64,000 nt of DNA from Gammaproteobacteria bacterium (GTDB lineage: Bacteria > Pseudomonadota > Gammaproteobacteria > Ga0077536): positions 124,001 through 188,000 of the forward strand of contig JAJFJQ010000008.1 in NCBI GenBank assembly GCA_021773835.1, in the 5' to 3' direction. Under the pieces are notes generated by a model. The model ran no database searches. It was not told the DNA's origin and saw nothing but the letters and a program-made list of their open reading frames with translations. The translations under genes and the position numbers were made by a program. Positions 55,573 to 63,862 of this stretch are shown here, piece after piece. Numbering within the stretch: the stretch's first letter is position 1; the number at the start of each line of letters is the position of its first letter.

Positions 55573-57216
55573 TCAATCGACCTGCGAACCGGCGGGTGCA
55601 TACGGACCGAAGCACGTATTCTGCACACCCGTTGCTGGGTTCACGTGGGTCAGGGGATTGACCGGATCCTCATAGATACCGCCGACCAGGGTCTGCGGGA
55701 AAGGCACCACGGACGGCGGGTTCGGACGCGCGGCCCAGCCGGCATTACCAAACGGATGATAGAACTTCGAGCTTGTGTTCAACGCCTCGGCGGCCGCCGG
55801 GCCGCTCATGGCGGTAACCATGGTCTCGAAGATCGTGTTCACCTCGGTGGCGTTCGACGGCGCGTGCACAAAGTCGACACCGGCCAGCGCGGCCGCGCCG
55901 GTTTGGGTGACGCGTTTCTGCATCGTCACTTCGCCGAAGTTCGCGTAGTTGCCCGAGACCATGTTCTCGATCGTGGGCGCGAAACCGTCGACCTTGACGA
56001 AACGGAACGGATGCGACAACTCGGCGTTCTTCTCGACGCTGTGGTAACCAACAGCCCACTTGTCGTTGCCGGAAGCCGCGTTCAGGCAGTCCGTCATTTC
56101 GCCGGATCCTTGCGCGCCTTCGAAGCCGTTGTTGCAGTCCGCGCCGTCGACCTTCGTGTTACAGGTCGGGTTGCCCATGGTGATGCTGCCGCTACCGCAG
56201 TTCGTGCGCAGGAACGTGATCGCCGTACGCGCGTGCGTGCCGGATCCCTGTACGCGGCGGCACACCTTGGCGTTGACGTTCGTGGTTTTCCAAGGGTTGG
56301 CACCCGTGAACTCCTGCACGAACAGGCTCTCGCCGGGCTCGCCGGCGGAACCGTCACCATCGGTGTCAGTTACCATTTCCGTCCACAGGTTCAAGTCCCC
56401 GCGGAAGATCGAGCGGATCGTATGCGAGGCCATGTTCGGCAGACACATTTCCGTATCGCCATTGGTGTGCGATCCGCCGGCCGGGACCGCGTCACTGGCC
56501 GCCGCATCGTAACTGCCCCCAGCCGCGATGGTTCGGGTCGGGTTGCACAGGTCGTACAGCGGGTGACCCGACTTGAACTGGTCGTTCTGTAACGCCCTAT
56601 ACAGCTGTTCGGTGACAACGACACCGAAACCGAGACCGGCCAGGGTGCGCACGTCCATGCTCGATTCGTTGACAAAATCGACGTTCGTGTTGATGTCGAG
56701 CGGATCGCTCAGCGGTGCCAGCGCACCGGTGAACGCACCCGGTTCGACGTCGGATACGCCGATGTCGGCAACCAGGGTCGTGAGACCTTCGCCGCCGGCG
56801 CCGGCACTGTTGCCGCAGTCCTTCCACGCTGTATACGCCGTGTTGCCGGTGCTCGCCGCAGAGGAGGAGCAGTCAACCACGCTCTGGCCGCCGTCGAAGA
56901 ATTCGACCGTGGTCGAGGCGTTGTCGACCGGCGAGGTACCGGTGCCGGAACCACCGTCGTTCTTGCGGAACAACACGTTGTCACCGTCGACGACGCAGGC
57001 GATGTTCCAGTGCTTGTTGGATTTGTGCTGGTAATAGTCGATGCTCGAATCGCAGACGTTGTCGACGATGACGTCGCGGAGCGTGTTCGTCGGCGCGGTC
57101 GCGCCGGCCATGACGACTTCGTAATCCGGCGACGTAACGTCCGGGTCGAACGCCATTGCCGAACCGCTCGCGATGCAGGCGGAGGCCACTGCGATAGATA
57201 TTGCTTTGCGTTTCAT
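55573..57216 (-). CDS. PstS-like secreted binding protein, unusual
   Basis: 547 residues from the ATG at 57214-57216; signal peptide KRKAISIAVASACIASGSAMA follows. Overall layout recalls periplasmic phosphate-binding (PstS-fold) proteins: VVMAGATAPTNTLRDVI at the start, SIFRGDLNLWTEM (like 'IF.G.I..W.D') and CRRVQGSGTHARTAITFL (like 'R.DGSGT...F..YL'). It is longer than PstS and has about a dozen cysteines. No Pst permease is present; it instead lies upstream of the secretion pair and TonB/porin genes. A binding protein or a re-purposed adhesin are both possible. Confidence 0.6.
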   Translation of the reverse strand: MKRKAISIAVASACIASGSAMAFDPDVTSPDYEVVMAGATAPTNTLRDVIVDNVCDSSIDYYQHKSNKHWNIACVVDGDNVLFRKNDGGSGTGTSPVDNASTTVEFFDGGQSVVDCSSSAASTGNTAYTAWKDCGNSAGAGGEGLTTLVADIGVSDVEPGAFTGALAPLSDPLDINTNVDFVNESSMDVRTLAGLGFGVVVTEQLYRALQNDQFKSGHPLYDLCNPTRTIAAGGSYDAAASDAVPAGGSHTNGDTEMCLPNMASHTIRSIFRGDLNLWTEMVTDTDGDGSAGEPGESLFVQEFTGANPWKTTNVNAKVCRRVQGSGTHARTAITFLRTNCGSGSITMGNPTCNTKVDGADCNNGFEGAQGSGEMTDCLNAASGNDKWAVGYHSVEKNAELSHPFRFVKVDGFAPTIENMVSGNYANFGEVTMQKRVTQTGAAALAGVDFVHAPSNATEVNTIFETMVTAMSGPAAAEALNTSSKFYHPFGNAGWAARPNPPSVVPFPQTLVGGIYEDPVNPLTHVNPATGVQNTCFGPYAPAGSQVD

Positions 57217-57324
57217 TCCTGTTTGTCTCCCATAGGGTAAATTCATTTCGTGTGTTTCTATCCGGGACGCGTGACCTGACTGCACGCTGCTAAATAGCTC
57301 CGGATGTCTCGTCAAACGCGGAAC

Positions 57325-58173
57325 CTAGACGTTTTTACGCCGGGCGATGCCGCCGAGTCCCACTATCGCGCTTCCGAACAGCCATACCGCCGCCGGAACC
57401 GGTATCGCGGCCGCCGCCGTGAACTTCAGATCGCCGTTGTCGAATAGCTGGAACGTGCCAATATCCGCAATCGAAATTGGCAACTCGTCGACACCGGGTA
57501 GGACGCACACGCAGCCCAAATCGAAAATGGACTCGCGGCTGCCGGCCTGCTTCGACAGGAACTGCACGTTTGCGGTCTGCCCGACCGCGACGGTTGCATC
57601 GGTTGTGAAGATGTTGGCGCCGTGTTCGTTCAGGCCGTTGTCCCAGAACCAGGAGTCGGCATCCGTGGCGGTGAGAACACCGTCGTCGGTAAGACCGCCC
57701 GGGTTGACGTTACGGTTGATGACCCAGTTCGCCGGACCTGTCATCGACAGTTCCAGGGTTGTACCCGTCGTTGCGGGGTTCACAGCCGAGTCGATCGTGC
57801 TCAGTACGCCGAAATTCGTCACCGTCGAGGCATCCTGATTGTTGGCCATCGCGAAGACATGCCAGTCCCAGCTGTTGTCGATCAAGCTGCCGACCGTGGC
57901 GTTGTTGATAGTGAACATGCCGCCGGGATTCGTGCTCGCCCAATCGAGAAAACCACCGAGGTTCATGTCTTCGAGCCCCGGCATGGCGGAACTCAGATCC
58001 CACAACAGCGACTGGGTGCCGCTGCCATTGACCGCGGCCAGCACGAGGTCACCGGAAACGCCATCGCCGCCGGTCGGGTTCGGCTGTCCGTCCATCGAAG
58101 TGCCGCCAAGGGCGTATGCACTCGATGCCACACAGGCTGAGAGCGCCGCCGCGGCGAGTGTCAGATTCTTCAT
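57325..58173 (-). CDS. Exported protein with VPxPA C-terminal sorting signal
   Basis: 282 residues. The start is the ATG at 58171-58173 with GGAGGA seven bases upstream and a clear signal peptide (KNLTLAAAALSACVASSAYA); the open frame extends further upstream without homology. It ends with IPVPAAVWLFGSAIVGLGGI followed by ARRKNV, the tripartite signal recognised by exosortase- or archaeosortase-type enzymes. Body is Gly/Asp/Asn/Thr-rich and otherwise unassigned. The gene is upstream of the PstS-like gene by about 110 bases. A short coupled leader ORF precedes it. No processing enzyme lies in the window. Confidence 0.82.
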   Translation of the reverse strand: MKNLTLAAAALSACVASSAYALGGTSMDGQPNPTGGDGVSGDLVLAAVNGSGTQSLLWDLSSAMPGLEDMNLGGFLDWASTNPGGMFTINNATVGSLIDNSWDWHVFAMANNQDASTVTNFGVLSTIDSAVNPATTGTTLELSMTGPANWVINRNVNPGGLTDDGVLTATDADSWFWDNGLNEHGANIFTTDATVAVGQTANVQFLSKQAGSRESIFDLGCVCVLPGVDELPISIADIGTFQLFDNGDLKFTAAAAIPVPAAVWLFGSAIVGLGGIARRKNV

Positions 58174-58217
58174 GATGCTCCTCCAAGTTTCATTAAAGTG
58201 AGTGTCAGTTTTTTCAT
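58170..58217 (-). CDS. 15-codon leader ORF, coupled to the sorting-signal gene
   Basis: MKKLTLTLMKLGGAS, stop TGA overlapping the main ATG (TCATGA). It starts with a copy of the main gene's own start region: CTTGGAG before an ATG followed by AAAAAACTGAC, against CTTGGAGGAGC before an ATG followed by AAGAATCTGAC. It therefore looks like a tandem duplication of ribosome site and start, leaving a translatable leader. Confidence 0.4.
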   Translation of the reverse strand: MKKLTLTLMKLGGAS

Positions 58218-58658
58218 GATGCTTCTCCAAGTTCAGTGAGTCGGAAAAGGCTTCGTCAGTCCGGTCGTTCGGGTTTTTCACCGCACCGCATCTTGCGCCT
58301 GAATCCAACATGCAGTGCGGCCGTGCTTTTCTTGTGTCGAGTCCGGGCTTGTTCGTTGCCGCTCCGTTCGTGGAGATTCCTGTCCCCACGGCGAGCTATC
58401 CTGAGGGGATTTGATGTCAACGTGATTAACGATTCATGACATTCTTATGAAACGTAATACGGCTGTAGTACCTGTCATAAAAAGCGCATGCACACGTATG
58501 CGACCGATCGAAATCGCCCGTCAAAAAGTCCTGCGGTGTTTACCGCTGTACCACGTAAAAACGTGTTTCGCGGTCGAAACCGTATGCGCTCGTTTGTCAT
58601 GAGCGGCGTGGCGATCTTCGCCGTCGAGGAATGAACTCGGGGGGATTTCATTTCAGCG
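58218..58658. other. Intergenic stretch, about 440 bases
   Basis: Between the leader ORF and the stop of the TPR-glycosyltransferase gene. No gene supported. It should carry the promoter for the sorting-signal gene. On the minus strand a TTGACA occurs near 58418, without a good -10. Confidence 0.45.
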
Positions 58659-60497
58659 CTACAGCCTCTGCTTGAGCGTAGCGACCGCGCGCTCGACCAG
58701 CGGCGCCCAGTCGCCGGGTTCGTCCTGGTGCCACAGCCGGGTATTCGGGTACCAGGCGCAGTCTTCCCCATGCCCGAACCAGCGCCAGTTGGTCTGGGCG
58801 CGCGGCAACAGCACCCAGGTTTCGCATCCAAGCGCCCCGGCGGTATGGACGATCGCGGTCTGCACCGAGATCACGAGGTCGAGTTCGGCAACGAGGTTGA
58901 TCGTTTCGTTGTAGTCGTCGATGGCCTCCGACCAGTGATGGATCCGGATACCGTGCGCCGCTTGGAAGCGCGCAATGTCATCGGCGCAGTCGGTATACTG
59001 CAGGCTGACGGGTACGATGCCGTCGAGCGCGAGCAAGGGCCGTAATTCCTCGAGCGCCATGGAGCGGAAACGTGCCCCGTTGTTGAGCGTCCCGCCCTGC
59101 CAGCTCAAACCGACCTTCAAGTCCGCGCCGGTCGCATCCAGCCGCTCGCGCCAGTACCGGCGCCTCGCGTCGTCGCCGCGCAGGTAACCCGGCTGCCGGG
59201 GGAAGGATTGCCGATCGCGTCGCAATACGCGTGGCAGGCTGCCCATGAAGATGTGGTAATCGCCGTCGCGAATTTCACCGCACAGATCCACCCAGTCCGC
59301 GTGCGATTCGGTGGCGGGGCGGATCTCCGCTTGTGGAAACGAGCGCTCGAAAGCACCCTGCAGGCGCAGATTGCACTGAATGATGCAATGGCCCGCGCGG
59401 GCGATAGCCTCGCGAAACATTGACGCGAACATAATTTCGTCGCCGATCCCCTGCTCACGCAGAATGAACAGCCGGCGCCCGGCGACGTCTTCGCCCTTCC
59501 ATACAGCGCCGGGCGCGTTCACGACTTCGATCGGTCGTCGCTCCTTCGCGTGCCAGCGATTTTCGTACAGATCCCAACCGTTCGCGAGATCGCCCTGCAA
59601 CAGTCGGCTCATGCCGTCGTAGAGATCGGCGCGACCGACGACGGTCTCGATTCCGGCGCGCCGCGCCATCGGGCAGGCAGGTGCGAGCTCGCGGACTTGA
59701 TCGAACACCTCGTGCGCCTTGGCGTGCCTGTCGAGTGAGTACAGAGCAATGCCGACGTGCAGGCGATACACCGCGGATTCCGGAACACGGTCCGCCAGAG
59801 CCTTGAACAGCACAAGCGCTTCTTCCGTGCGTCCGACGTTATAGAGCAAATTGCCGAGGTTCGTCATGGCCACGGCATTGGCCGGGTCCCGATCGAGGAT
59901 CCCGCGATAACGCGCTACCGCCTCGGCAACCTGTTCTGTCTCGCCGAGCGCAATGGCAAGCTTCTCCGCGACGTTCGCATCGTTCGGGTCGTAAGCCGCC
60001 GCCTGTTGAAGGTGACGCGCAGCTTCGTGCCAACGCCGCGCCGTGAAATACATCAAGCCCAGATTCGTTATCGCGGGCGCGAACTCCGGGGCCCGATCGA
60101 GCACCTGCTCGTAGAGCTCGATGGCGTGCTCGATGTCGCCGAGCTTCGCCTCCACGTTGGCGAGATTGCACATCGCCTCGACGAACGCGGGGCGAAGATC
60201 GAGCGCCGCGCTATACGCATCACGCGCCTTGCCCAACTGGCCCAGCGAACTGTGCGTCATACCCTTGCGCAGAAAAAAATCCGGATGACGCAGGCTCTTC
60301 TCCTCGGCCGCTTCGAAACACGCGAGCGCGGTTTCGTGATCGCCGTCGCAACGTTTCGCTTCGCCGAGATAGAAATCGATATTCGGATCATGGGGCGACA
60401 GGCGCGCAGCCCGGGCGAACACTTCCGCGGCCCGCCCATAGGCACCATCCTTGAGGCACAACAGGCCTTCGGTTACGAGCCGTTCCACCAGGGTCAT
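58659..60497 (-). CDS. TPR protein with glycosyltransferase-like C-terminus, 1
   Basis: 612 residues. Eight or so TPR units fill about residues 1-300 (RAAEVFARAARLSPHDPNI, AVARYRGILDRDPANAVAM and similar). The C-terminal 300 residues are GT-B-like: RLFILREQGIGDEIMFASMF, LKVGLSWQGGTLNNGA, VVPVSLQYTDCAD-like block and VAELDLVISVQTAIVHTAGA. TPR-linked enzymes of this sort include protein O-glycosyltransferases and surface glycan transferases. The HTAGALG motif and WRWFG near the end are shared with a family found beside large exported proteins. Next upstream gene is a related protein 28 bases away. A likely target is the exoprotein (inference). Confidence 0.8.
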   Translation of the reverse strand: MTLVERLVTEGLLCLKDGAYGRAAEVFARAARLSPHDPNIDFYLGEAKRCDGDHETALACFEAAEEKSLRHPDFFLRKGMTHSSLGQLGKARDAYSAALDLRPAFVEAMCNLANVEAKLGDIEHAIELYEQVLDRAPEFAPAITNLGLMYFTARRWHEAARHLQQAAAYDPNDANVAEKLAIALGETEQVAEAVARYRGILDRDPANAVAMTNLGNLLYNVGRTEEALVLFKALADRVPESAVYRLHVGIALYSLDRHAKAHEVFDQVRELAPACPMARRAGIETVVGRADLYDGMSRLLQGDLANGWDLYENRWHAKERRPIEVVNAPGAVWKGEDVAGRRLFILREQGIGDEIMFASMFREAIARAGHCIIQCNLRLQGAFERSFPQAEIRPATESHADWVDLCGEIRDGDYHIFMGSLPRVLRRDRQSFPRQPGYLRGDDARRRYWRERLDATGADLKVGLSWQGGTLNNGARFRSMALEELRPLLALDGIVPVSLQYTDCADDIARFQAAHGIRIHHWSEAIDDYNETINLVAELDLVISVQTAIVHTAGALGCETWVLLPRAQTNWRWFGHGEDCAWYPNTRLWHQDEPGDWAPLVERAVATLKQRL

Positions 60498-60525
60498 CCG
60501 GCCATCTGTGCCATTTGCGCGGTGC

Positions 60526-62427
60526 TCACTCGGCGAACGGTGCGCCGTTCGTCCGCAGGTCGCGCCCGAGCATCTTCAGCGCCGGCGTCCAACCCTGACG
60601 ACGGTCTTCGCGATAAAGGCGCGCGCGCGGCATCCACGGGGTTGAGTCGCCTTCGTCGCGCCAGCGCCATTCGCCAGGAGACTTGACCAGCACGCGCGCC
60701 GCATTGCCGAGGCTCGCCATCACGTGCATGTTCGTATTGCTGACGCCGACGTAATCGTCTGCCACGTGGAGCAGCGCGGCCATCTGCACGAGATCCTCGT
60801 TCAGCGCGCAGAAGTCGTGCACGGGCGTGCCGGCAAGTTTTTCGATCGCTTCGATTTCACCCGGCGCCGGTGCGCGCTGAACCGCCACGACCGGGCCTTC
60901 CCATGTAGCGATGAGCGCGGCGACGTCCGCGAGCGCTATCTGCTTGCGCATCGCCGCGTCGCTCGCGAGACCGGCGCGCCAGGTGATCGCAAGTGCCGGG
61001 CCGGCGCCGAGCTCGCCCAGAACGACCGCCATCTCGGTTACGACGTCGTCCGGCGGTATCAGGGGAAACGGCGCCGGTATGGCGCTGTCGTCGCGGTGCC
61101 CGAGCACGAGCGGTAAATCACCGACGGCCAGCACTGCAGAATAGATCGACGCGTCGCCGCCGTCGGGAAAGAGCGTCAAACCGGCGGCGCAGCTTTCGAG
61201 CAGCGGCCGCATTTTCGCCGACGGCCGGTAATGCGCATCGATCCCGAACGCACGCAGCTGTGGCAGAAAGCGCAGGAAAAACAATTCGTCGCCGAGCGTC
61301 GCTTCGGCGACCACGAGGATCGTTGTGCCGAGCAGTGCTCGTACATCCAGACGTGACGGCCGCGTCGCGAGCGCATCCGCGGTTCGCGGATCTTCCACAT
61401 ACGCGCGGCCGGTATCAGCGAGCACGCGCCATTCGAATTCGCGCCAGGCTTCACCATAGCGCCCGCGCGTGAGCAACAGGTCGGCCCGATAGGCGTGCGC
61501 GAGGGCGAATCCCGGGCTCGTCTCGATCGCCCGCTCGCAGGCTGCGAGCGCTTCATCGGCCTCTCCGTGGACGAGCAGATCCTTGCTCAGATTGAACCAG
61601 GCGTCCGTGTAACCCGACAGCTGGGCCACGGCGTAGTGATAATTCTTCACTGCCTCCGACGTGCGCCCGGCGCGCGAATGCAGATTGCCGAGGTTGTTGC
61701 GCACCTGCGGAAACACCGGTTGCAACTTCAGCGCGGACTTGTAGCATTTCAATGCATCGTCGTCGCGGCCGAGCTTGTAGTAGACCAGGCCGAGCTCGTT
61801 GTGGAGATCGGGATTGTCCGGCGCGAGGTCTCGGGTGCGACCAAAGGCCGCGGCGGCTTCCTCCAGGTCGCCGGTGGCGAGCAGCAGGCGCCCCAGAAAT
61901 ACCAACAGCTCCGGCGAATCGGGGGCCAACAGCAAGGCCTCGTTGATCGCGAGCTTCGCCTCTTCCAGACGTTCCTGATCGGCGACGATATTCGCGATAT
62001 TCACGAAACAGGCAAGTGCCACTTCCAGCTCGCCCGCGTCTTTTTTCAGCATGCCGAACTCGAAAGCCGCGGCAAAGAAGTCGGGTTTGTTCTGCAGGGC
62101 GGCGACGAAGCAGGCGGCCGCTTCGCCGGGCCTGCGCTGCGGGCCCATCTGGTAGGCGAGCGCGAGATGGTAGAGGAGATCGGGATCGGCGCTGCGCTCG
62201 CCGCGACAACGTTCGAGATGCTTCCTGGCATTGAGCGCGTCATGTTTCTGCAGATAGGCTACACCGTACAGATAGTCGACTTCCGCCGGATCGACGGACG
62301 CGTTGTTCAGATGGCGCAGGTCGTCCAGGGCCGCGTCGACCGCGCCATTCTTCAACGCGGTCGCGATCGCTGCCATGGACGCCGTGACGACGCCGGACGA
62401 CGGAATACCCGCTGCAGTCTGAGTCAC
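60526..62427 (-). CDS. TPR protein with glycosyltransferase-like C-terminus, 2
   Basis: 633 residues from the GTG at 62425-62427, five bases after the stop of the upstream transferase gene; a TTG at 62457 or an ATG at 62376 are alternatives. TPR units from about residue 20 to 330 (AAAFGRTRDLAPDNPDLHNE, YKLGRDDDALKCYKSALKL, RAGRTSEAVKNYHYAVAQL). The C-terminal region has the same plan as the previous protein but weaker: LAITWRAGLASDAAM, ADDYVGVSNTNMHVMASLG and EWRWRDEGDSTPWMP, where the neighbour has VGLSWQGG, LDLVISVQTAIVHTAGALG and WRWFG. It may be a non-catalytic or differently specific partner. Confidence 0.78.
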   Translation of the reverse strand: MTQTAAGIPSSGVVTASMAAIATALKNGAVDAALDDLRHLNNASVDPAEVDYLYGVAYLQKHDALNARKHLERCRGERSADPDLLYHLALAYQMGPQRRPGEAAACFVAALQNKPDFFAAAFEFGMLKKDAGELEVALACFVNIANIVADQERLEEAKLAINEALLLAPDSPELLVFLGRLLLATGDLEEAAAAFGRTRDLAPDNPDLHNELGLVYYKLGRDDDALKCYKSALKLQPVFPQVRNNLGNLHSRAGRTSEAVKNYHYAVAQLSGYTDAWFNLSKDLLVHGEADEALAACERAIETSPGFALAHAYRADLLLTRGRYGEAWREFEWRVLADTGRAYVEDPRTADALATRPSRLDVRALLGTTILVVAEATLGDELFFLRFLPQLRAFGIDAHYRPSAKMRPLLESCAAGLTLFPDGGDASIYSAVLAVGDLPLVLGHRDDSAIPAPFPLIPPDDVVTEMAVVLGELGAGPALAITWRAGLASDAAMRKQIALADVAALIATWEGPVVAVQRAPAPGEIEAIEKLAGTPVHDFCALNEDLVQMAALLHVADDYVGVSNTNMHVMASLGNAARVLVKSPGEWRWRDEGDSTPWMPRARLYREDRRQGWTPALKMLGRDLRTNGAPFAE

Positions 62428-62431
62428 GGGT

Positions 62432-63139
62432 TCAGGCCGCCGACGAATCCGGCACAAGCTGCGGCTTTCGTTCCTCGACCGAATTCATGTCGTCGCGATA
62501 GCAAAACCATTCCTCCGCGTACGGCACGTCCGCATACTCGGCGAAGTACGGCCCGCCGGTCGTGTAATGCAGCAGCCCGACGGCGGTGTTTGGTTCGTCA
62601 TAGCCGACCAGGTGGTTCCAGCGGGCGGGTAATGCACCAATCAAACCGTCATGTGCCAGCCATTTGAATTGATGCAATTGCAGTCCGGTCGCTGAATTGA
62701 CGTAATCGGGCGTTAGCCCAACGCACCGCGCATTGTTGAACAGCATGACGCTTGACCAGTTCTTCTTTTCGTATCGGGTTTGTTGTTGTCCAAGGAATTT
62801 CGTCGACTCGGTAGGTTGGTGGTCGTGCTTGACAACCTGTACGGCGTATTTCTCATCGCGGAGCCGCCATAACTTCGCAATGTCGTCTAGCATGATCATG
62901 TCGCAATCCATAAACACAGCCCAGCCGTTGTAATCGCATAAATACGGTGTAAGAAATCGACTGAACGCAAAATCCGTAGATTGCAACGGGTCGCGGGATC
63001 GGGTCAGGGTCCCTTTCAAGTGTTCGATATGCAGCGGGGTGATCGCGACCGGCACCGAGGCATTTGCGAGAATACTTTGGCATAAAGCATGGTATGCGGC
63101 AGTTTCTCTCCGGTCGAAGCCGATAAAGATCCGAATCAT
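62432..63139 (-). CDS. GT-A type glycosyltransferase (GT8-like)
   Basis: 235 residues. MIRIFIGFDRRETAAYHALC start, GWAVFMDCDMIMLDDIAKLW with the DxD metal/nucleotide-sugar motif (DCD), and a later WNHLVGYDEP with TGGPYFAEY. These are typical of the GT8-like and related small GT-A transferases. First gene of the putative glycan group; its stop lies four bases before the next start. Donor and acceptor unknown. Confidence 0.82.
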   Translation of the reverse strand: MIRIFIGFDRRETAAYHALCQSILANASVPVAITPLHIEHLKGTLTRSRDPLQSTDFAFSRFLTPYLCDYNGWAVFMDCDMIMLDDIAKLWRLRDEKYAVQVVKHDHQPTESTKFLGQQQTRYEKKNWSSVMLFNNARCVGLTPDYVNSATGLQLHQFKWLAHDGLIGALPARWNHLVGYDEPNTAVGLLHYTTGGPYFAEYADVPYAEEWFCYRDDMNSVEERKPQLVPDSSAA

Positions 63140-63352
63140 CTACCTTCCCTCTTGCTCGCCAACCCAACCTATAGGCGGATCAGCGTAGCCAGCGATTGTT
63201 ACAAAAATACTACAGCCGGCGATTGGTTTCGGCGCACGCACATTGCATTCGAATTGACTACGTTTCGCATACGGTTGTAATAGAGCTGTTATGTTGAGGT
63301 CGCAACATGACGCCCCGATGGCGTACTCAAAGTTCCTATACGGGGTGACAAG

Positions 63353-63862
63353 GTGGTGAAACCTAACTCGGTCGCATCCGAGCGATCGGACAATCCAGAT
63401 ACTAAACGCAGTATCTCTTTGCGCTTGTCTCAATCCGACTACGATCGGATTCAAACGATCGCAAAGCGCTTGCGCGCTCGCGAGTCGGACGTCTTCCGTT
63501 TTTTGCTACGGCTTGCATTAGCCGAAGTAGCACCGTTGGACAATATTCGAAATTCTGGAGCGGAATTACTGCCTGCGTTTGTGAATTTCGCGACGGAATT
63601 CGCGACACATTTCCAACTCGATGCCGCGCGCATTCAACGCGTTATCAATCTCGACGCAACTGCGACGAATCGGGTGGACGATGACGATATCGAGATGCTC
63701 GCCATGGCAGGCATGTCGCATCGGTACCTCGCGATACGGATCGCGGAAGTCACCGGCAAGGATGTCGGCCCGGACGATGTATTACCGGCGATGCGCCAAT
63801 ACCTCGCAGAGAAGTATCTGCAAGCTTCGACCGTTAAGACACCCGCTAGCGACATCAAATGA
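63353..63862 (+). CDS. RHH-like DNA-binding regulator, copy 2
   Basis: 169 residues from a GTG start. The segment SISLRLSQSDYDRIQTIAK continuing to ESDVFRFLLRLALAEVAPL is ribbon-helix-helix-like and closely related to the copy at 37112-37624; the C-terminal plan also matches. This copy lies divergent from the glycosyltransferase at 63139 across 213 bases, so its operator may be in that gap and control the exoprotein unit (inference). Its stop overlaps the next start (ATGA). Confidence 0.7.
   Translation: MVKPNSVASERSDNPDTKRSISLRLSQSDYDRIQTIAKRLRARESDVFRFLLRLALAEVAPLDNIRNSGAELLPAFVNFATEFATHFQLDAARIQRVINLDATATNRVDDDDIEMLAMAGMSHRYLAIRIAEVTGKDVGPDDVLPAMRQYLAEKYLQASTVKTPASDIK

Noticed and set aside
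43489-55661. Many long plus-strand frames opposite the exoprotein and transporter genes (for example 47100-48920)
   Set aside because: They are shadows of GC-rich repetitive coding sequence on the minus strand: Arg/Pro/Ala-rich, no start signals, no family resemblance.
58475-58831. Minus-strand frame overlapping the end of the TPR-glycosyltransferase gene
   Set aside because: Runs in a different frame through the real gene's C-terminus and has no motif of its own.
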